Positions 33,481-46,133 of a stretch of DNA of 64,000 bases are shown here, piece after piece (positions within the stretch are counted from its first letter, which is position 1; each line of letters opens with the position of its first letter). The DNA comes from Pinus tabuliformis. Taxonomy: Eukaryota; Streptophyta; Pinopsida; Pinales; Pinaceae. The position numbers and the translations under genes are program-made. The notes under the pieces are model-generated. The model made no database searches, was not told where the DNA came from, and worked only from the letters and a program-made list of their open reading frames with translations. The stretch spans positions 602,876,505 through 602,940,504 of the forward strand of contig CM062815.1 in NCBI GenBank assembly GCA_031772625.1. The letters run 5' to 3'.

Positions 33481-34429
33481 AGATTTGGAATAATCCACAA
33501 GTTAAAGTGATGTATTAATACAACAATGTGCATTCAAAAATATTCATACAAATGCAAACAGAATAGTTCATAAGAATAAGTGTAAGTTAAATAACATACA
33601 TTGCAAATACAAAAAGAATATTGCTACTACATTACAACATATGCATGAAAGCATGTGGCCTCTCATTTTGTTATAAGTTGAAGTTTCGTTCATACATACA
33701 CCATTGAGGGAGCACTAGCCCCAATAGTGGAACTTTAAAGTCAAGAACACCTACTCCTCCAAAGGAGTATACTCGCTCTACACTACGGAGAAGTCAAGTC
33801 TCTTCACAATACTCCCAAGCTCCTTCTAGGCCTAAGCCTAGCCAAAGGCTTGGCTCCCAAAATCCCTTTACATCAATTATGAGGTTCTATATATAATAAG
33901 AGGGGGATGACTCTTCAACTCCACTTTGTGACCTTTGGACTACCCTCATGAATCTTCATCTTCTTTACAAAATGAATCATTACATTACATCATGACTATT
34001 CATATTCCAATATTGACACTTGGAATTTCACTTACAACATAATTACGAATAATATTACATTCTACACTTGTACCCATATAAGAAAAAATAGGGTAGAGAC
34101 AACACGACAACCTAACATGATACAACACTATGACACTTGAGTTTGGGAGAATTCTAGCTCAACTACCTCCACTTGCTGCTTCTTAGTCACATATTGGTGC
34201 CAAGCTTGGTACTGTGTGATGATTTCCCCAAACTACATGATGGTGTCTGGCTAGAAGCAAACTCTAGCCTCCATGGAATCCGGGTACAATGTCTTGGAAC
34301 TAGTTTCAAGTCCATTTTGAAGCATGAGAAACATCATTCTGACTTAGATAGGACCATTGATGTAAATGTTCTGTCTGTTCAACTCCAAATATCACTTGGT
34401 GGCAATCTGTCTTAACTACTCCAAGTACT
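33481..34429. other. Spacer left of TE-6, possibly LTR sequence
   Basis: No coding sequence. The arrangement (AT-rich, then TATATATAATAAGAGG at about 33889, then short coding-poor text) is similar in style to the LTR ends of TE-5 and TE-7, but I could not align it. Confidence 0.3.
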
Positions 34430-37191
34430 CTTTGATCTCCAATCGGACTTGGTTCCTGGGTTTGGCATTAGTGAGTGAACAGATTGATGGGATCTGGTGT
34501 ATTTTCACCAAAAACTACTGAAAAACCATACATATGAGGTCTGAATGATACCAATAAATGAGACAAGATGCTTGTTGTTCTGTATCAACATCTAAACTCT
34601 CGCTTTCTCTAGCTCTTCACATGCCTTCATTTTCTTCACTAAGTCAAGTAGTTCCCCTTTGTATCGCATTGTCCACTCTTGCACATAAGTAATGACAACT
34701 TGTATGTTCCTAAGAGTTGTAAAAAAATATTTTCTCTGTTTTTGGGGACCATGCAAATGGAAAACTACTTTATGTATGGTCCAAACCCCTCATAGAGCTT
34801 TCGCATGGTTTCTCTCAGTGTAGATACTTGAGAAAGTATCATTGCTCTCATCTCCTTCAGGTAAACCTGTGCAGAAATTGCACTTTGTGCTACTGCACAG
34901 AGTTGTTTTTCCTCTTTCCTCGTAGCCTATAAGTTTTGTGCCAATTTCTCATTCTCAGCCATCAAATACTGAATGTTTGATCTTGTTGCTCCTGCAAAGG
35001 CCAATTTGGCTTCGACAATGGAATTTGGATGCTTCCTGGTGTCCTCCACTATCACCCTTTCTCTAATGAATGCAGGTGATGTGTGATCATCTGGAAAATG
35101 CTTTCTCCGTGCTTGTACAATCCTCTTATGGAACTCATCGAATGACATATTGTACACATCCATTACCAGATCATCATCGAGGGGAACAACATCCCTTTCT
35201 TAGCTCGGGGTTGGCTCTGCTGCTAGAGGTGGTGGAGACTGAGTGGTGACATGTGGTGTGCTCGACATCATATCAACATCTTCATTTTGTGGCTCTTGTT
35301 CCATCTCCATGTATGTTACTTCAATCAAGTGCTCAATCTACTGAGCAAGCTCCCGATCCTACATCTGTTCACCTTCCTCCTCAGTTGTTGACTGGTTTTG
35401 TTCCTTCTCTTCAACCTGTATTGACATTGTTTCTTCTATCATTGTGCCTCTCCTTTATTCTTCCTCCTGCTTCTGCTTCTCTTCTTGTTCCTTCCTCCTC
35501 AACTCATGTTCTTCCTTCAGTTTATGATCTGTCTCCTGCAACTTCATTCTTTCTTCCTACAACCTTTGCTTTTCTCTCTTCCTCCACTCTTCTCTTTGTA
35601 TCCTCTTCTTTCTCTTTTCTTATGCTACTAAACCTACCTTCATGAGAATAGGATCTGATTTCATCTTGCAGCTTTGTTCTCCCTCCGGACTATCAGAAAT
35701 ATTCCTCTTTCCCTTTTCATGCATGGGATTGCTGCATTCTACTATTGCTTCTTTTGGGAATTGTTGTCGTCTATGGAGATGCCTGTGTAGTCCTTGTTAC
35801 ACTAACTAGCTCAGAGAGTCTAGAGGTATTGTAGCAATTCCTCCATGGATCCTCCTCTGGCCAATAGAATTCCTCGTCGATCCAGGGAAAGTAAACTCTC
35901 GCACAATGGTCTTTACAAATACTACAGGGATCATCCGGATTAAAGTCCCAACTATTGAATTCATGAATATCAAGTTCCTTATCTCGTATAATACAATTTG
36001 ACAAGGAAGAGTGGGCCATGGTTCTTTCTTCTTCCTATGCAAAATTTTTGACAACCATGTGACGAGATGATATGGTTCTTCTTGCATGATAAGGTTGTGA
36101 GTGGTGTAACTGGGTAAAATAGGTACAGGTTTCTCTCCATCAAACACTCTAAGGAAAGTGCCATCTGGTGAGGCATACCAATCTACGATGTATGCTATCA
36201 CCTTCATTTCTCCTAATGACATACAAGGTGGATCTTCTTTAAAGATAATCTTGTAAAGAGGGATGATGAAGTGGTTAGTTAGTTGTGCCATTACTCCTCG
36301 ATGACCGCAATTTGAAAGAAACTTGAAATAGATATGCACGATAGATTCTTGTGGTGTCCATGTCCATTTCATACCAAGGAACTATTGTTATGCATAGATT
36401 GCATTGAGTAAATATGCAGACATATATAAACTTTCTTTCTCACCATCGAGAGGACTTCGAGCCTATGCTACATGGGCCCTCAAATGTCAAGCCAACATAT
36501 CTAACTAGTTGAATGATGTCCCCTCATTCAAAACCTGGTCCAACAAGACTGCCCACACTTCAGGAAAGGTTTTCGTGCTCTACTGACCATGGATCCTATA
36601 AGCTAAGATAACCAAGAGTTGGTAGGCCTTCCTACATGAATTTTTTCTTGTATACATGGGTGGGTGTCTATCAAAATTTCGATGGCTTGTTCACCCAACC
36701 TTTGACAATGTCCCTTGTGTTCACATAGCTATGGGTGGCATAGAAAAGTGAGTCCATGAGCTTCACTAGCTTGGGAAAGTGCTACATGTGTTGATAATCT
36801 TGTACCTGAAAGGTGGAAAGCTTTTGTCTGTTGATACTGCTCAATGTCATGGTCTTCTCATCAATGTGTGATAAATCCAACTAATGACATATGTACATGG
36901 GAAGGTTGGATATATGCACTCAACCTTGTGTATTCGTGATTGCCGTAGACTAAGATACACCTGTTGATCCTCTAGATCTGCTTCAAGGCTCTTTGCTGAA
37001 AGAGCTTCATTAACTTGTTTCCATGTTAGTGATCCCTTTTCTATAAACAACTGAGTGTCTGCATAAACTGGCAATTCTGCTGGTGTTTTCTCAACTACTT
37101 CCCTAGTACTGATTTCAACATTCTCTTTTGAAGTAGATCTCTTTGGTTCCATGATAACAGTTACTGATAGACAGAAGTGCTCAACAACCAT
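34430..37191 (-). pseudogene. TE-6: decayed large reading frame, repeat-encoded, unknown function
   Basis: Starts at 37191; an N-terminal part has LPVYADTQLFIEKGSLTWKQ. A central part (35771-36372) reads MSLGEMKVIAYIVDWYASPD and then a Cys/His cluster CSICKDHCARVYF with WPEEDPWRNCYN, which might bind a metal. Next is a long charged segment rich in Glu, Lys, Arg and Gln (about 35290-35640 on the minus strand), then MDVYNMSFDEFHKRIVQARR and a coiled-coil end (EWTMRYKGELLDLVKKMKAC) to about 34430. Most stops replace Gln codons; at least two frameshifts occur. No polymerase, protease or integrase motif. It resembles in plan (globular start, coiled-coil end) the LTR-encoded frame of TE-7, and could be the LTR part of a related element. 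Confidence 0.5.
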
Positions 37192-37900
37192 CTTCCCTAT
37201 GCAATAGAAAAGACACTCATGGTAAGAAAATATTAGTATTAATCAAATCTACTTACAAGGCATGATAAAGCAAAAAACCAGGCAACTAATGGGAAGGATT
37301 GTGCAATTTTCGTTAGCAAGAGGTACTTTCGTGCACACTGGGAAGTTATAGCAAACAAGGATGAAGCTTGAGGCTTGGAACTACACAATTCGTAGTCCCA
37401 ACCTAGGCAAAGACTAGGAGAGACTTCACATTCGTAGTCTCAGTGGCCAAGGTGACATAATGGCCTCTGTAAGTGTGCAATTGGAGACATCATGTACTGC
37501 GCACTACACAGTTCCAGAAGCCAAGATTGTGGTTTGAGCCTTAGGATTGCACAGTGCCCAGCTAGGCAAGGCAAGATATGGCTAAGCGCAGTGTCGATTT
37601 TCCCCAATGGAAGTGTGAAAAATGAACATAGGTGAGTGATGATGTAAATTTTAGTGCAAAACTAACTAAGTGTGAGTAAATCAATGTAGATCAAGTGCAA
37701 CAATTATTCAAATAGAATGAAAATCAAGTATGTGAGGAGAGTCACCACAACGATGACCATTAGTGAAAAACTAAAAAACCAATCCGACGCTTGTGAAAGG
37801 TGAATGAAAACTTAAAACAACACTTCTACAATTTAAAACAAGTTGATACACCAACAAATATGAAGAGAAATAAGTAAAAAAACACTCACATAAGTGAAAC
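37192..37900. other. Upstream spacer of TE-6, cut by TE-7
   Basis: No gene. It contains repeated TTCGTAGTC / GCACACTGG-type words around 37320-37520 and looks like untranslated leader of TE-6. TE-7 begins at 37901; the five bases before it are GAAAC. Confidence 0.4.
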
Positions 37901-40900
37901 TGTTATCACTCAGATTTTCCTTTGAAGTTATTAGAAGAAGGAAAGGAGTCCGAGGTAACCACAAACCAATCTTTTAAGTATAAAATCTAACCAATCTGTA
38001 CTCAGAGAGGGCTCTCTCTTTATGATTTAGCTTTGTTTGAAAAGATTTTAGGCTAGTTATAAATGTTCAAGGTTGTTTTGTTTGAGAGTGGTGGAGTTCC
38101 AAAACAGATGGGAAAACTAGGCTTTTAGGCCATTGAGCTATGGAGTCAAACAAGGATAGTTCACTGAAATAATTCAAATTTTTGAGGTAGGATTTCAACA
38201 GGTAGGATAATAGAGTAAAAAAAGCTTTGGAGCTCGAATGGGTGGTAATTCTTCTCAAAACTAGAGGGCAATCAAGAATCCTCAAGTTAGGATTAGAAAG
38301 AGGAAAGGAAGATAGGTCAACCAGCATAAGGCAATTAAGAATCCTATACCAAGGACTTATTAGAGAAAAACTAGAGGGATAGAGGAGCAATTAAGAATTC
38401 CTTTATCAAAATAGTTTAGAAGAAAACATGTAAATGGTAGACTGTTGATAACAGAGAGAAATAAAGCTAATTCTGATATACTTTGACTATTTTACCATTT
38501 AGATTTCAGATGCATGAAACATTGAAACATATAGAAAACACATAAAATCACAAGGATAGAATACTTATTTGCAATTAGACTACACATGAATCTGATGAAA
38601 TGTCCTCAACTTTCATTCCTTTTCCAGCAAAAATCTAGATTTGATTACAACAACTTTCTTAACTTTATAGCATAGACTTACAGAGATGTTATAGAATCCA
38701 CCCTCAATACTTCGAATGGAGAAGTATTTATACAAAAATTACATCAAAATATCTCATAACTATATGAGATTTATTCTAGGAACTACAAAATATCTTTTAC
38801 AAAAATATAGAGACAGATGTAAAATTGATTGTTGCTGTCCCTTTATTCATGGAAGAGCTGGAGTTTGAAACTCAAATTTTCCTCTTGCTATTACTCTAGT
38901 AATTGTGTGCTAGATCCTTGTTTACTTTTCCCTACTGATACTCTTTACTTGTTCCTGATGTTCCTGATACTCTTTACCTGTTTACCAGACTTTACCTCAG
39001 TGAATATTTTCTTTTACCTCAGAGTTACCATAGTAACTTACAAGATTAAGAGGATATCAGTCCACCATTCTTCATTGGGTATCTTCATCCTGATTAATTT
39101 TCTGTATATTTCATCAGCCTCAATGTGCTTTGAAAAATTGGGTTGAGTTGTGAACAAGTGTTTCACTTCATGCTCAATATAAAAAAGGTTTTCTAAGCCA
39201 TCATATAGCACTTTTCCTGTGGGTAGTGCTTTCACTGTTGAAGAGTTGGCTTGATTTCTAGCCTATTGGTGTAGTATGTCAATGTAGTCTTCATGTTTCA
39301 TCAGCTTGTCGTTTATGACCAATAAGTTTGGAAGTCCTTTCTCTCTCAGAATGTTATATTTTATCATGAACTCATCAATGTCTTCTTGGATACTTTGACA
39401 TCTTCTTTCTAGGTTAAGCATCAAGTTCTTGTTGGTCAGAACTCTTTTAATTTCAAGGATGGTACCAGTCCGGTCTTCTATATCCTTTTGTTCTAGTTCT
39501 TCCCTACTTTGGCTATTCAAGAAATTGATTAATTGGATTGCCTCTTCAGGTTTCTCCCCCAATTCTTCTTTGGTATTTTGTATAGCCTCTATAGCTAGTT
39601 TCATTAAATCAATTTGCTCAAAGATAATCTGAATAGAAGACCAGATATCATTAATGGAATTAATGATATTGGTCCATAAAATCTCTCTTATATCTCTTAA
39701 AGGCCTTTCAAATGTTAAGTCCTTTTCTAATGTTTTTATTTGGTCAATCATCCTTCTATTCTTTCTCTCCTCTTTAGTGTAATTTATCTATGATAACTCA
39801 TAATTGTGCTCCAAGCTCATAACCTTTTCTTTTAATTTATGTATCTCAATTGCTTGGATTTTCATTTCTTCCATGGACTTGACTAAGTCCTTTATTTTTT
39901 GTGTTGAAGTTGTTGTTGCTTTAGAAGTACATGTTGTTACTGGAAGAGCTATTGCTAGGGGAACATTAGGTACCAGAGCTGATGCAATAGTAGATGGCAC
40001 TGTTGTAGAAACTATGGGCACTATAGTCTGAGGCATGGTGGTCGACTCACCTTGTTTAGACTACAAAGCTTTTTCCAACTCTTGTTTTGTTTCTTTCAGC
40101 TGTTCATTTAACTTAAGGACCAAGTCCATAAGTTCCTCCTCATTCTGTTTCTCAATGACTTCTGCAGTTTGTGGATGTATGAGGGGAGGGAGCTTGAGTT
40201 GTTTTCTAAGTGCAACAATGTCTTCATTTTTCTTTTTTATCAAACTCTCAGCTGCCTTGACATCTTTGGGATTATGACCTAACTCAATCACTAGGTCTTC
40301 TAATGACTTTATTCTAGTGTCCTTTGCCTGAGAAGAGGATTTTTCTAACTATAATTGTGTTGTAGTATTGTTCAAAGAATTTTGCAGCTGATGTGCAATG
40401 ATGGCTTTACTGGTTAAAGTGGAATAGACCATCTCACCCATTTTCTTGTGGAGCTCAATTTGATCAATTTGGTGGATGTCTTTAGCAAGAACTTCAAAAT
40501 TGGTCTTCAAGTAATCAGCCATGGACTGTGGCTATTGTACCGTTGGCTTCAAGAAGCTCATCTGCATTTTTCCCTCTTTGATGTCAAAAGCTGACATCAA
40601 CCTTATCTGATTTGTGGGAGCCATTTTCATATATTTGGCATAGGTTTGAGCTTTGAGCTGCTCATTCCTAGTCTTGATTTCTTTATACCTTTCCTTCAAA
40701 TCCTGGCTTTGTTTTGATGTTGCTCTGAATGATGACACTTCCACACTTGGTTGCCTGCTTAATGCCTGAGTTTGGGAGGCAGATGGTGTCTCTCCTGCTA
40801 CTGTGGTTTGTATTGTGTCACTTCTGGTTTCTTCATACTCCTGCTTGGACAGAGGATTCAATCTTGTCCTTTTAACATATACCTATTCTAGTGGTACTGT

Positions 40901-41877
40901 TGAGGGACTAGCCTCACTCCTACTTTTTCAATTTCGTTTCTCATTGAGAGGAGTCTGCAATACTAGAGGATTGCCCATTTTTGTTTTAGTTTGAGTCAAT
41001 TCCTCAGAAATGCTTTGTGACCCTAAATCTTTCCTCAATTCTGAAGTCTCTGGTTGTCCTGATGACTGTGCATTTGGCTCCTATGTTGGTCTTTGTGAGG
41101 ATTCTACAGGCACCTGTACAAAGGAGTCAAGATCAAGTCTTTTTTCCAAATTTTTCATGACATTGTCTACCTCAACTTATTCACTATCTTGTTCTATAAG
41201 TGTTCCCTCCACCCATTCATTTTGATTAGCAAACTGTTCTATCTCTAGAATTCTATGATGAACATAGGAGGACAGCTTATTCTTTTGCCTTTTGTCACAG
41301 ATGAAGCTATGAGGATCATAAGGCCAAATAAAAATCTTTTTCAATCGCATTATCTCAAGGATTTATTCTGCCTCTTTCCCTGCTTTTCTGTTGTTGCAAA
41401 CAAATGGGCCTAAGTGATCCTTTATCCTTAACTAAGCTTTCTTTTTAGCTCTCATAAAGTGGATTTGATCAGAATTGATCATTTGCCTGTAGTACTCTAG
41501 GGAAAATAATCTCATGGGGACGTATTTAGGCAGTTTAAAGGGAGGCAGCTCACACCCATAAATCCTGATCTCGGTATGGTTCTGGTACAAGTACCAGTCA
41601 CCAACCTTGTATTGCTTGGATAATTGAAGAATTATTTTGATATCATCACTGATTCTAGGAGGGGGACTTCCTATCAACATGGTAGTTACAGGATGGACAA
41701 ACTGATCAATAAAATCTGTATAAGAATAGGGAGAAGAAGGTGAATTGTGACAAATTGAAGTCCAGAAGACAACAGACCTGGGATTCCCTCTAGTGTAAAA
41801 TTTTTGGACAGAGAAAGGGAATTTATCAGACTAGTAGTAAAGAAAAATATGATACAAGAGCGAGGAATATTTAAAGA
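37901..41877 (-). repeat. TE-7 3' LTR (left copy), minimum extent
   Basis: Matches 51431-55417 base for base with scattered changes. The true outer end must lie further right. A pyrimidine-rich run at about 44376-44480, which would be purine-rich on the element strand, could be the polypurine tract, giving an LTR of about 6.5 kb; that end is inference. Confidence 0.85.
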
Positions 41878-42595
41878 CTCTCTCATTTTCTAATCTCATG
41901 AATTGGTCATGTATCTTGTCTGCAATGAATGTGGCATAGTCAAATTTAGCTGCAGGAGGTTGACCAGGGGTAAAAATAGTCATGAAGGCTAAGGTCAATT
42001 CATCTACATACTCACTGGTGGTGAAACCCATAATGCAGGCAATCATGGTAACAATATCTTTGCCTAAATCAGTGAAAAAGCATGACATGTAGGGAGGAGG
42101 GTCTTTTGGCATGTGATTCTTATCAATGAAAGTCTGGAAAACTATACTAATTTTAGAACTCGACATTTTTGTAGATTTCTCAAGTAATTCTGCAATGGAA
42201 AGGGGAGTGAGGTTCTGGTCAGGCTGTAATTGCAACATCTCATTAATAGACTTGGCTGTAATGGTGAAAAGGATTCTTTGGTCCGAGGACATGACAGCTC
42301 TTAAATTGGGGTTGTAATTTGCATGGCATTGATGGACAATATCTGGGAAAATGTGAATGGTAGGGAATTGGTACTTCGGTAGATTTGATTCCCAAAGACC
42401 TATGTTATCAGAGTGGTTCAGGTAATTGTCTCGGTACCTGCAGTAGAATTTCAAGGGGCTATCCTCAAAAGTAAGGTCTATGATTTGAAAATCCTCATTG
42501 GCGAAGGGGAAATAGTCCAAATCTCGGTGGGGAGCATTGAGTGGAGTGACGTTTAGGGAAACTGGGATTCCCATCCCTGGTTCTTGTGTATTCAA
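39038..42595 (-). pseudogene. LTR-encoded large protein of TE-7, left copy
   Basis: All open pieces from 42595 to 39038 lie in one frame: about 1,185 codons with no frameshift and roughly a dozen stops. The N-terminal half is globular (LDYFPFANEDFQIIDLTFED, later GSPPPRISDDIKIILQLSKQ, DWYLYQNHTEIRIYGCELPP, then WPYDPHSFICDKRQ). The middle is Ser/Gln/Pro-rich. The last 450 residues are charged and helical (ERYKEIKTRNEQLKAQTYAK, KKKNEDIVALRKQLKLPPLI, QSREELEQKDIEDRTGTILE), a likely coiled coil. No enzyme motif. Most stops replace Gln codons that are intact in the right copy. Read from the LTR promoter it would precede gag in the 5' LTR. Function unknown; Gag-like, packaging or regulatory roles are possible. 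Confidence 0.75.
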
Positions 42596-44596
42596 GGAAG
42601 GAAAATGGGGTTTTCAAGGTTTTTCAAATGAAACAGGTACTTCAGGTAGCCTTAGGATCGAGGAACAATTCAATTGCACCAAATTATTTAAATTAAGAGC
42701 AATTTGATGGAGGCTTTAGCTAAAAACAGGGATTTTGATATTGAAATGTGGTAAATACCTGTTTTCAGATGGTCGAAGGGATATTTAACTATGGTGATGG
42801 CTCTGCAGAGTGCGCACAGTAGACTGGAGTAGCTTGAAGTTCAGTAGTTGATGGTGGTTGATGGTTGGGAGCAAGTTGCCAGTCTAGACATACTTTGTGT
42901 GTGCATGGGAGGCAGAACTTTCCTTTTTCGGTAAAAAGACAAACAATGGATGTTTTTGTTTTATATGAAAAGTCAATGTCTTTTGGTGAGTTAACGAAAA
43001 CGACAGTTGGCTTTAACTGACTAATGGGACAACTTTGTCCTTTAGTGGAGGCAGTAAACAGGAGCAGTAATGGTTTTCATCTCACTGCTATTGGAGGTTT
43101 AGTGGTTTTGGCGGAGGGTCGCGCGATGCCATAGATCGAGTGACACGTAGCATCAACGAAAATTCAAAACCGCTCGTATCACATGGTTAACGTTCGGCCC
43201 AAAGGTCTATGCGATATGGGCGAGAGCCGTTGGATGTGGGGAGGTTGATTGGATGGTAGTTGGCAGCGGGAAGTGGCGGGGATTTAATGGAGGGGCCCGA
43301 TGATAATTAAAATGACTTTAATTACATCGGGGTGATATGATTGGTGGAGAGGTTATTAATTAATCCAAATGATTAATTAATCCCTTTTTAATGCATCGGG
43401 GGTTTGGCTCTTAATTAATCGCGATTCGATTGATTAATCCAATTGAGTTAACATTATTATGGTTTACTTTTCAAACCATCGGGAGGGGATATTTACTTAT
43501 TGTGGGATTTTAATTAATTAATATGGGAAAGGGTTATTGTTTTTGGGAGTTAAATAATATTAAAAGTTAAAAATTAATATGAATATGGAAAGGAAAAATC
43601 GCTAAGTAAATGTTTTTGAAAATACATTTCATCATCCAACATTCTAACTTAGGATAAAATGGGTTTGGGGGGTTTTTATAAAGAACCTTTATTTTCCTAA
43701 GTAAAATAGTGAATTTACTTAGGAAAAGCATTTGAAGGGAATGAGTGAATTATGAAGGGGTTTTAGCACTTAGGCCTTGTAAGTTATTGGGCCAAGGGTC
43801 CGGTCCCTCCAGAAGTTAGAGAAATTCTCTGTGCCCCTTTAACTTTCAGGTTGTTGGTCCCTTAGTATTTATGCGAAATTAGTAAAATTTAGGGAAAAAT
43901 GAGTGAGGAGGTTAATTAGTTTGACTTTTGTCTCTGATGTAAATGTCTTCATTGTCATCCATACTTTGTCAAAGTGATGAAAGCAAAAGATTTAAGCTTT
44001 TAACTTAATCATTCATCATACATAATTCTGCAACCAATCATCTACTTACCCACCTACACATCCTACCATTTTTACGTCTTTTATTACGGTGCACTTAAAT
44101 TTGCAAACCCTTATCAAACTTTTCTTTTTCTTTGACAATGGAAATCTATCTAAGTCTATCCTTATTACATCCAAGGGCTCAGATTAAACTGTTGAGCTCC
44201 TTTTATTCACTCTACCTATCTACTTATCTGCCAAGATTAAACAGTTTGGTCAGATTTTATTCTCTATATCTATAAGCATGGAATAACCAATATTAAACTA
44301 TTTGGTTACCATGGATTGTGGTATAAGTAACAAGTTGCACACAATATTTATTCAAAAAGTGAAATAGCAGTGGCATTTGGAATTGCACGCTTTCATGGTC
44401 TTTTTCTTTTTCTTGGGGTTCATTTTCTTTCATTTTTTTAACCTTTTCATTCTTTTTCCCTTTGATTTTCCTTTAGGGCATACCCTCTTTATATTTTTTA
44501 ATTTTTTGATTTTTTACAAATATGGAAAACATTTGCAAAAAGCAAAGGTACGTACATATTTCAGAGCTAAACCAAGTCAATCATGATATATGACAC
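42596..44596. other. Upstream part of the TE-7 left LTR (probable U3) and polypyrimidine stretch
   Basis: No gene. Contains AT-rich repeats of TTAATTAATC at about 43335-43450, a GC-richer part before that, and the pyrimidine-rich run 44376-44480. The promoter for the LTR-encoded frame should be here. The plus-strand frame at 44377-44586 is low-complexity Phe and is not a gene. Confidence 0.45.
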
Positions 44597-44857
44597 CTAT
44601 TGGTATAGGAACATAATAGTGGCTCCACTTGGGGATGGCTTTCCCTGGTGGAAAGTCAAGAACAGTAGATCAATGGCCTTCTGAAAGACTGTGATTTTAC
44701 TCTGCAATTTCCTTTTCCTTGTTGCTTTATTGTTATGTATGATAGTAATATTTCTGAAGCTTAGGTTCTTCTCTTCGGGCTTCAACTTCAAAGCTTTTAC
44801 CATCCAGTAAAACTAAACATTATGAAGGATATAGCATGTACAACTGAACTTGTAAAA

Positions 44858-46040
44858 TTAGTAAACTAGGTCAATGTAGTGCTTCAACATTCGACCATTG
44901 ACTGGTCTTCCTTCAATCTCTGCACCGTTCAATTCTTTTAGAAAATATGCATTATTTCCTCTAAAGGAATATATAATGTATGGCCCTTTCCACAGGAATT
45001 CAAAATTTCCATGTTTCCCTTTGTCCTCTCTTCTAGAATCCCATTTCAACACTTTGTAGATAAAAGTTTTCTACTTTGGTTCTTTTGTCAAATATTTTCT
45101 TAAGTTTTTCTTGCAGTACTTGGGCTCTGTTGTATACTTCGTCCCTGGTTTATTATAAATGGATAGCCTGGTTAATTCTCCTCTGTATATCATTTGGTTC
45201 CACTTGGGCTTCCTGAAGTAACTTCATGACTGGAACTCCCAAAGACGAGGGGAAAACTACCTCCATTCCATACACTAGCTCATAGGGACTGGTTCCAATG
45301 GACTTCTTAGTAGTAAGCCTATCTGCCCACAAAGCATTGGTTAATTTCTTGTTCCAAGTTTTCTTATTATCTTCCAATAGTTTTTTGATAATATTTATTA
45401 GACTTTTATTGGAAGATTCTACAAGTCCATTCCCTTGAGGATAGTAAGTTGTGGAATGACCAAGTGTTATATGATATTTGTGATAGAAATCAATCATTTT
45501 CTTTGACTTAAAGGCTACAGCATTATCTATGATAATTTTGTCAGGACAACTGAACCTGGACAGAATATTAGACTCTAGAAAACCTATTATTACAGTGTCA
45601 GTGGCATGTCTAAAGGGAATAACTTCTATCCATTTGGTGAAGTAATTAGTTGCAGTGAGGATCCATTTATGCTGAGAAGAAGAGGGTGGATGGATTTATC
45701 CAATGAAGTTAAGAACCCATTGTTGAAAAGGTTTTTCAGTGGAAATAAGTTTCAAAGGTAAAGGTAAAAGTTTTCTTTTACCTTCAAAGATCTAACACTT
45801 GTGGCAAGAAGTTACAAATTTTTTAACATCTGAAAACAAGGTTGACCAGTAAAATCCATCTCTTAGAATTTTGTCAGTAGTTGAATTCCAATAGAGATGC
45901 CCACCACAATCCCCTGCATGAAATTCTTGGAGTACTTTGTCAAATTCTTCTTTTAATAAATAGTTTAACAAAATGCCTTCATGATTTTTCCAAAATAAAG
46001 TATTATCCATAATGCAAAATTTCGAAGCTTTCATTTTCAA
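44858..46040 (-). pseudogene. TE-7 integrase
   Basis: The zinc-binding part has FHAGDCGGHLYWNSTTDKIL and ends TSCHKC, so the HHCC set is complete. The core begins QQWVLNFIG then TAA: the usual Asp of Trp-x-x-Asp-Phe is Asn. The second Asp (DKIIIDNAVAFKSKK) and the Glu (YPQGNGLVESSNKSL) are kept. Then LWADRLTTKKSIGTSPYELV, and the end NGMLKHYI-like tail before the stop at 44858 (RPVNGRMLKHYIDLVY). A tandem stop pair and a frameshift split it after 45153. Confidence 0.88.
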
Positions 46041-46133
46041 AAACCTACTCTTAGTTTTGGATAACCCTAGAGGAGCTTGCAGTTTTTGTAGAACATATAT
46101 AATATCAGCATACCAGGGGGAATCTAGAAAAGG

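Noticed and set aside
35253..35645. Plus-strand 130-codon frame rich in Ser and Leu
   Set aside because: Shadow of the Glu/Lys/Arg-rich minus-strand coding of TE-6; the minus frame has the coiled-coil pattern.
44377..44586. Phe-rich plus-strand frame
   Set aside because: Low-complexity T-rich run, more likely the polypurine tract region of TE-7 seen from the other strand.
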